DNA of 64,000 nucleotides, taken from NCBI RefSeq assembly GCF_034424215.1, contig NZ_CP139960.1, positions 3,348,001 through 3,412,000 of the forward strand, given 5' to 3'. This stretch comes from Niabella yanshanensis (GTDB taxonomy: Bacteria; Bacteroidota; Bacteroidia; Chitinophagales; Chitinophagaceae). The position numbers were made by a program, and so were the translations under genes. Each line of letters opens with the position of its first letter. Position 1 is the first letter of the stretch. The notes beneath the pieces were generated by a model, which saw only the letters and a list, made by a program, of their open reading frames with translations, was not told the origin of the DNA and searched no databases. Shown here piece after piece: positions 59,738-64,000 of the stretch.

Positions 59738-60763
59738 ATGAAAATAATAGATATGCGATTGATAAAACCAGCCCTGCTATTGGCGTTTACCGTTTGCTAC
59801 AGTATGGTGCTGGCTCAAAAAAGGCCGGCTGTGCTTCGTCATGATATTCCGCTGGATTCTATTCGCTTAAGCGATCCCTTCATACTGGCCGATAAAAAAA
59901 CCGCCACTTATTATATGACCGGTACCGGCGGCGGTTTATGGAAAAGTAAAGATCTGAAAACCTGGACCGGCCCGTACCGGGTAGTGCAGGTGGATACCAA
60001 TTCATGGATGGGTCCGAGACCGATGATATGGGCTGCTGAATTGCATGAGTATAAAGGGAGGTATTATAATTTCGCTACGTTTACCAACCAAAAGGTAATG
60101 ATTGATACCGTAAAGGGAAACCCGATTGAACGCAGGGCCAGCCATGTGCTGGTGAGCGACCAGCCCGATGGTCCGTATGTGCCCATGAAGGATAGCACTT
60201 ATTTACCTGCTAATATGCCGACCCTGGACGGGACGTTTTGGGTAGATAAAGATCAGAAGCCTTATATGGTATATTGTTACGAGTGGCTGCAGAACTGGGA
60301 TGGCACTATTGAAAAAATAGAGCTGAAGCCCGACCTGAGCGGTAGCGTGGGCAAGGGGCATTTGTTGTTTAAAGCCAGTGCATCGCCGTGGAGTAAGGAG
60401 CGTGATGAAAAAGGCAATATTATTTTTAATAAAGTAACGGATGGTCCTTTTTTATTTAATACACAAACTGGCCGCCTCGGCATGCTATGGACCAGCTGGA
60501 TCTTTAATGTATACACACAAGGTGTAGCTTACTCTGAAAGCGGTACCCTCGATGGCCCCTGGGTGCACGAAAAAGAACCCATAACGCCACCCAATTTCGG
60601 CCATGGCATGTTGTTTAAAACTTTCGAAGGCAAACTGCTGATGTCCGTACATAGCCATAGGGAAGACAAGCCCGGCCAAACCATTCGCATTCCCCATTTA
60701 TTTGAAGTAGACGACTCCGGCGACCGGTTGGTAGTAGGTAAAGAATATCGCCCCGGCCGGTGA
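59738..60763 (+). CDS. Glycoside hydrolase family 43-type protein
   Basis: The 341-residue protein has a signal peptide (start at 59738 or the ATG at 59753) ending VLAQ, then the five-bladed propeller of GH43. Landmarks are RLSDPFILAD (Asp46, general base), GLWKSKDLKTW, MIWAAELHEYKGRYY, LDGTFWVD, and VTDGPFLFNTQTGRLGMLWT. Here an Asp stands where many GH43 enzymes have the Glu of EGP, as in some Bacteroidetes subfamilies, and HGMLFKTFEGKLLMSVHSHR follows. It probably acts on arabinan- or xylan-type side chains; exact substrate not readable. Confidence 0.92.
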   Translation: MKIIDMRLIKPALLLAFTVCYSMVLAQKRPAVLRHDIPLDSIRLSDPFILADKKTATYYMTGTGGGLWKSKDLKTWTGPYRVVQVDTNSWMGPRPMIWAAELHEYKGRYYNFATFTNQKVMIDTVKGNPIERRASHVLVSDQPDGPYVPMKDSTYLPANMPTLDGTFWVDKDQKPYMVYCYEWLQNWDGTIEKIELKPDLSGSVGKGHLLFKASASPWSKERDEKGNIIFNKVTDGPFLFNTQTGRLGMLWTSWIFNVYTQGVAYSESGTLDGPWVHEKEPITPPNFGHGMLFKTFEGKLLMSVHSHREDKPGQTIRIPHLFEVDDSGDRLVVGKEYRPGR

Positions 60764-60897
60764 TTTCAATAGCAGGTTTAAATGTGGTTAAAAGAGGTTA
60801 ATTACCATACAGAGAAATTTAATGCAGTAAGGTACTTTAGTAGCGAATAAAGAAATGGGTGAATGATGAATGACGGTTATTGAAGTGATATGAAGCG

Positions 60898-61010
60898 TTG
60901 TCAGGCTGTCCGAGGGACTCCTTTGGAGAGCATGTCGAAGCCATCGGGTCTTAAGCGATGTCTGTCAGTACCCTTCGTCTTCCGATAGCTATCGGAACAG
61001 GGTGACATTA
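60898..61010. repeat. Dispersed Bacteroidetes repeat
   Basis: GTTGTCAGGCTGTCCGAGGG, a CTCCTTTGGAGAGC block and the palindrome TCCGATAGCTATCGGA, ending AGGGTGACATTA. It is built from the same blocks as 56401-57729 and shares the palindrome with 11711. Confidence 0.7.
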
Positions 61011-61061
61011 TGGTTAATTGGCCCATTCAACTACTAAAGCCCTTTCTCCTAAATACCATAT

Positions 61062-63776
61062 ATGCGAATAACTCTTCTTGTTATATCTCTCTTATTTGTT
61101 GGTGTATTATCATTTGCCCAATCCCACTGGGAGCGATTAGCCAAAGCCCCATCCACACTACAGATAGAGCAAGGCATCGACACCTATCGTACCCCGGAGT
61201 TTATTATAAAGCTGGTGCGCGCTTCGCAAACTGTAGCAGCCCTGCATCCCAATAGCCACCCGGCTTTCGACTTTACTCCCGGCGATAGCCTGAAAGTGCG
61301 CAGCAGCAATGGCCTGTACCACCTGGGTGATCTGAACCTCAGACTAAAACAACCCGGCGATACTGCCTGGAAAAGCTTTTCAACAGCGACTGCACGTAAA
61401 CCGGTAGCTGCTATTAAGGCTACTAATAGTGTTCTTGCCGGAGCTGATCTTACTCCAACTTTTGCTGCAGATATGCCTTTACAGGTGCAACGTTTTTGGG
61501 AGCTAAAGAATAATAAACTGGTGTTGCGTTTTGTATTGCATAATGCCACAAAGCAGCCTGTCGAAATAGGCGCATTAGGTATGCCCATGATCTTTAATAA
61601 CCTTATTGAAAGAAGAACATTGGAGCAGGCACATGTACAGAATGTTTTTTACGATCCGTATATAGGGGGTAAGGCCGGTTATTTACAGGTAACCCGCTTG
61701 AACGGACATGCTCCATCGCTGTTGGTGTTGCCAGAAGCCAATACTTCTTTTGAGGCCTATAATCCTTTGCTGGACGATCCTACGCCGCGCGGCATTGTGT
61801 TTGAAGGTTTTTACGAATGGATGGCTTTGAGTAAGGCTTATGCCGAAAAGGAATGGAAACAGGCGGATCCCTGGAATAAACCTACGTCAATCATTTTACA
61901 ACCAGGCGAAACAACAACTTATGGTGTGCAACTCATATTGTCCGGCACGCCCCGTGATATTGAAACAACGTTGAGGAAAAACAATCGCCCGGTAGCCATT
62001 GGTATCCCCGGTTATGTAGTACCCACCAATGTAAAAGCTAAACTCTTCCTGGAATATAAAAGCCCGGTACAGCAAATTGAAGTGGCACCTAAAGAAGCCT
62101 TAGCGCTTACTAAGATAACTGCTACTGATAAAAGCATACAGGCTTATGCTGTAGCTGCAAAGCTATTTGGCCGGGCCAGGGTAACCATTACTTATAAAGA
62201 TGGTATGCAACAAGTAGTTCATTACAAAGTGATCAATCCCGAACGTAAAACCATTGAGGCATTCGGAAATTTTTCGACCACTCAACAATGGTATGATAAT
62301 AAAAACGATCCCTTTCACCGGTCGCCGGGTATTATTACTTACGATTATGAAAAACAACAGCAGGTAGACCAGGACAACCGTGCCTGGATAGCAGGCCTGA
62401 GCGATGAAGGTGGTGCCGGTGGCTGGTTGGGCGCCATGATGAAACAACTGGTATTGCCCAATAAAACAGAGATCGAAAAACTGGAACGCTTTGTAGATGA
62501 AACCTTATTAGGCCGGATACAGGTAAAAGAAGGGCCACAACAATACGGGGTAAGAAAAAGCCTTTTTTATTACGAGCCGGATTCGATGCCGAAAGGCACT
62601 TACAGCAGTGCGATCAATTTTAAAACCTGGTCGGCATGGCCTTTAAAAGAAGCTAATAATTTAGGGCGTGCGTACAATTACCCGCATGTGGCAGCAGCTT
62701 ATTGGGTGTTGTACCGGATGGCCAGGAATCATAAAGGCTTAACCACGCACCATAACTGGGACTGGTACCTGGAGCATGCTTATCATACCATTACCGGCAT
62801 GATGGAACATGCGCCTTACTATACCCAGTTTGGTTTAATGGAAGGCTCTGTTTTTTATTTTATACTCAAAGACCTGAGAGCTGAAGGCAAAAAGGAATTT
62901 GCTGACAAGCTGGAAGCCATTATGAAGAAAAGGGCGATTCATTGGAATAAACTGGAGTTTCCATTTGGCAGCGAAATGCCCTGGGATTCTACCGGCCAGG
63001 AAGAAGTATATATCTGGTGCCTGTTCTTTGGATATGAAGATAAAGCCACCGTTACGCTGAATGCCATATTAGGTTATATGCCTACATTGCCGTCCTGGGC
63101 TTATAATGGCAATGCGCGCCGCTACTGGGACTTTTTATATGGCGGCAAAACACAACGCATCGAACGAATGATCCATCATTACGGATCTGAGCTGAATGCC
63201 ATACCGGTGCTTACCGAATACAGGAGAAAGCCTGAAGACCTGTATTTGCTGCGCGTAGGTTATGGCGGTGTATTGGGTGGTATTGCTAATATTACGGAAG
63301 ATGGTTTTGCGCCCTGCGCCTTTCATGCATTTCCCGCGACTTTAAAAAATGATGGTATCAACGGCGATTATGGATCGGGCTTTTATGGCTATGCTATTAA
63401 CACAGCAACGTATATTATGCAGGATAAAAAATTAGGCTGGCTGGCTTTTGGAGGTAACTTAAGCGAAAAGGCCGCTTGGGTAAATGTGGACATCACCACT
63501 GCAGCACAAAGAAATATTTTTATCGCTCCGGCTGGTTTATGGATCACGTTGGATGCAGGCCAGGTAAATGCTGTAGCCTATAATAAGCTCACCAAAGAGA
63601 TCAGGTTGACATTGGCCCCGGCTGATGCGCATACGCCAACTGCCTATTTTAGGTTAGAAGGAACAACAGCAGCAGCTTTAACCTATAAACCTGAAGGGAG
63701 TCTTTCATTAGAGCAGGGGCGCTTTTCGCTGCCATTGGCTGATGCAATAACAACCGTAGTATTGAAGCCACAATAA
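61062..63776 (+). CDS. Large secreted DUF5695-like protein
   Basis: The 904-residue protein has a signal peptide (MRITLLVISLLFVGVLSFAQ) and a multidomain beta-rich/helical architecture. Landmarks are HWERLAKAPSTLQIEQGIDT, QRFWELKNNKLVLRFVLHNA, GIVFEGFYEWMALSKAYAEK, a helical domain with NNLGRAYNYPHVAAAYWVLY and GKTQRIERMIHHYGSELNAI, and a beta end. I assign it to DUF5695 from the pattern, a family of secreted proteins near glycan-degradation genes with an alpha/alpha-barrel-like core. With the GH43 gene upstream it suggests polysaccharide use. Exact activity unknown. Confidence 0.85.
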   Translation: MRITLLVISLLFVGVLSFAQSHWERLAKAPSTLQIEQGIDTYRTPEFIIKLVRASQTVAALHPNSHPAFDFTPGDSLKVRSSNGLYHLGDLNLRLKQPGDTAWKSFSTATARKPVAAIKATNSVLAGADLTPTFAADMPLQVQRFWELKNNKLVLRFVLHNATKQPVEIGALGMPMIFNNLIERRTLEQAHVQNVFYDPYIGGKAGYLQVTRLNGHAPSLLVLPEANTSFEAYNPLLDDPTPRGIVFEGFYEWMALSKAYAEKEWKQADPWNKPTSIILQPGETTTYGVQLILSGTPRDIETTLRKNNRPVAIGIPGYVVPTNVKAKLFLEYKSPVQQIEVAPKEALALTKITATDKSIQAYAVAAKLFGRARVTITYKDGMQQVVHYKVINPERKTIEAFGNFSTTQQWYDNKNDPFHRSPGIITYDYEKQQQVDQDNRAWIAGLSDEGGAGGWLGAMMKQLVLPNKTEIEKLERFVDETLLGRIQVKEGPQQYGVRKSLFYYEPDSMPKGTYSSAINFKTWSAWPLKEANNLGRAYNYPHVAAAYWVLYRMARNHKGLTTHHNWDWYLEHAYHTITGMMEHAPYYTQFGLMEGSVFYFILKDLRAEGKKEFADKLEAIMKKRAIHWNKLEFPFGSEMPWDSTGQEEVYIWCLFFGYEDKATVTLNAILGYMPTLPSWAYNGNARRYWDFLYGGKTQRIERMIHHYGSELNAIPVLTEYRRKPEDLYLLRVGYGGVLGGIANITEDGFAPCAFHAFPATLKNDGINGDYGSGFYGYAINTATYIMQDKKLGWLAFGGNLSEKAAWVNVDITTAAQRNIFIAPAGLWITLDAGQVNAVAYNKLTKEIRLTLAPADAHTPTAYFRLEGTTAAALTYKPEGSLSLEQGRFSLPLADAITTVVLKPQ

Positions 63777-63819
63777 ACATGGCGTTAGTAAGTGCCACCG
63801 ATGCTATTTGTTATGCAAC

Positions 63820-63865
63820 TAAACATTTAACCGCCAAGACACGAAGGCGCAAGGAAAAAACTAGA
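63820..63865. repeat. CCGCCAAGACACGAAGGCGCAAGG repeat
   Basis: AACCGCCAAGACACGAAGGCGCAAGG-type sequence matches a dispersed Bacteroidetes repeat (AACCGC...GACGC(A)AAG...GCGCAAGG style). The remaining bases to the window end hold no recognised gene. Confidence 0.5.
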
Positions 63866-64000
63866 ACCAGTTGGTGTTCCGAAATGCAACTATTCATTTG
63901 AATATTTGACCATCACAAATATTGAAATTCTTTTGTGATAAGTGCTGCGTCTAAAAAATATTCGTGCATTCTGTACAACAGATTTACTCAAGCGGCAACT

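Noticed and set aside
1-64000. CRISPR array
   Set aside because: No regularly spaced near-identical repeats with unique spacers; the hairpin cluster at 42422 has only three irregular copies.
1-64000. Prophage or intact insertion sequence
   Set aside because: No transposase, integrase, terminase or capsid-like protein found.

Overview
The window looks like chromosomal DNA of a Bacteroidota bacterium, most likely family Chitinophagaceae (genus not resolvable by eye). The evidence is two SusC/SusD outer-membrane uptake pairs, two ECF sigma/FecR regulatory pairs (one complete FecI-FecR-SusC-SusD operon), Bacteroidetes-type promoters (TTTG - 19 bp - TAnnTTTG), few Shine-Dalgarno sequences, and domain families common in this phylum (DUF6520, DUF4272, DUF3667, DUF5695, FecR/DUF4974).

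Layout. 0-11.3 kb: end of a truncated gene, a CAU-anticodon tRNA, a small HTH gene, a TlpA-like protein and a SusC/SusD pair, two small reverse-strand genes, then an ECF sigma gene broken by a one-base frameshift and its FecR partner. 11.9-19.8 kb: a coherent copper-handling cluster (AraC-type regulator with a metal-binding-like N-terminus, Cu(I) P-type ATPase, two small HMA chaperones, a Cys-rich exported protein, an HMA-DUF3347 protein, the relic of a haem-binding-domain gene, and a multicopper oxidase fused to a CopB-like outer-membrane domain). 19.9-22.8 kb: an EamA exporter divergent from a MocR regulator, then a DUF2200 gene. 23.1-30.0 kb: the complete sigma/FecR/SusC/SusD operon. 30.1-32.0 kb: a cupin/TetR divergent pair and a DJ-1/PfpI protein.

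32-56 kb is an accessory region: about 25 mostly unrelated small genes, nearly all on the + strand and many with their own promoter (DUF4272, NADAR relic, PIN toxin-antitoxin, SDR/NTF2 with HxlR, WYL regulator, epoxide-hydrolase-like protein, DUF3885, GNAT, small lipoproteins, a TrlF-type PHP/SMC ATPase). Its intergenic DNA carries repeated promoter modules, a repeated 3'-flank element, GGTGTTTTTCACC hairpins, and duplicated gene ends (GNAT 3' end, WYL-regulator 5' end, a ~220 bp intergenic block). It therefore looks like an array built and edited by duplication and recombination between short repeats. Within it, several small genes share a palindromic operator (TACGG-N4-CCGTA) placed 22 bp before the -7 promoter element, which suggests an undescribed regulon.

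56-59.6 kb is repeat-rich and holds small XRE regulators, a possible toxin-like gene with a frameshifted neighbour, and the relic of an ATPase gene. 59.7-63.8 kb encodes two secreted carbohydrate-active proteins (GH43 family and DUF5695).

Several genes are interrupted by single-base frameshifts or by TGA codons at tryptophan positions. I cannot tell from sequence alone whether these are real decay or assembly errors. No CRISPR array, rRNA operon, prophage or intact transposase was seen.
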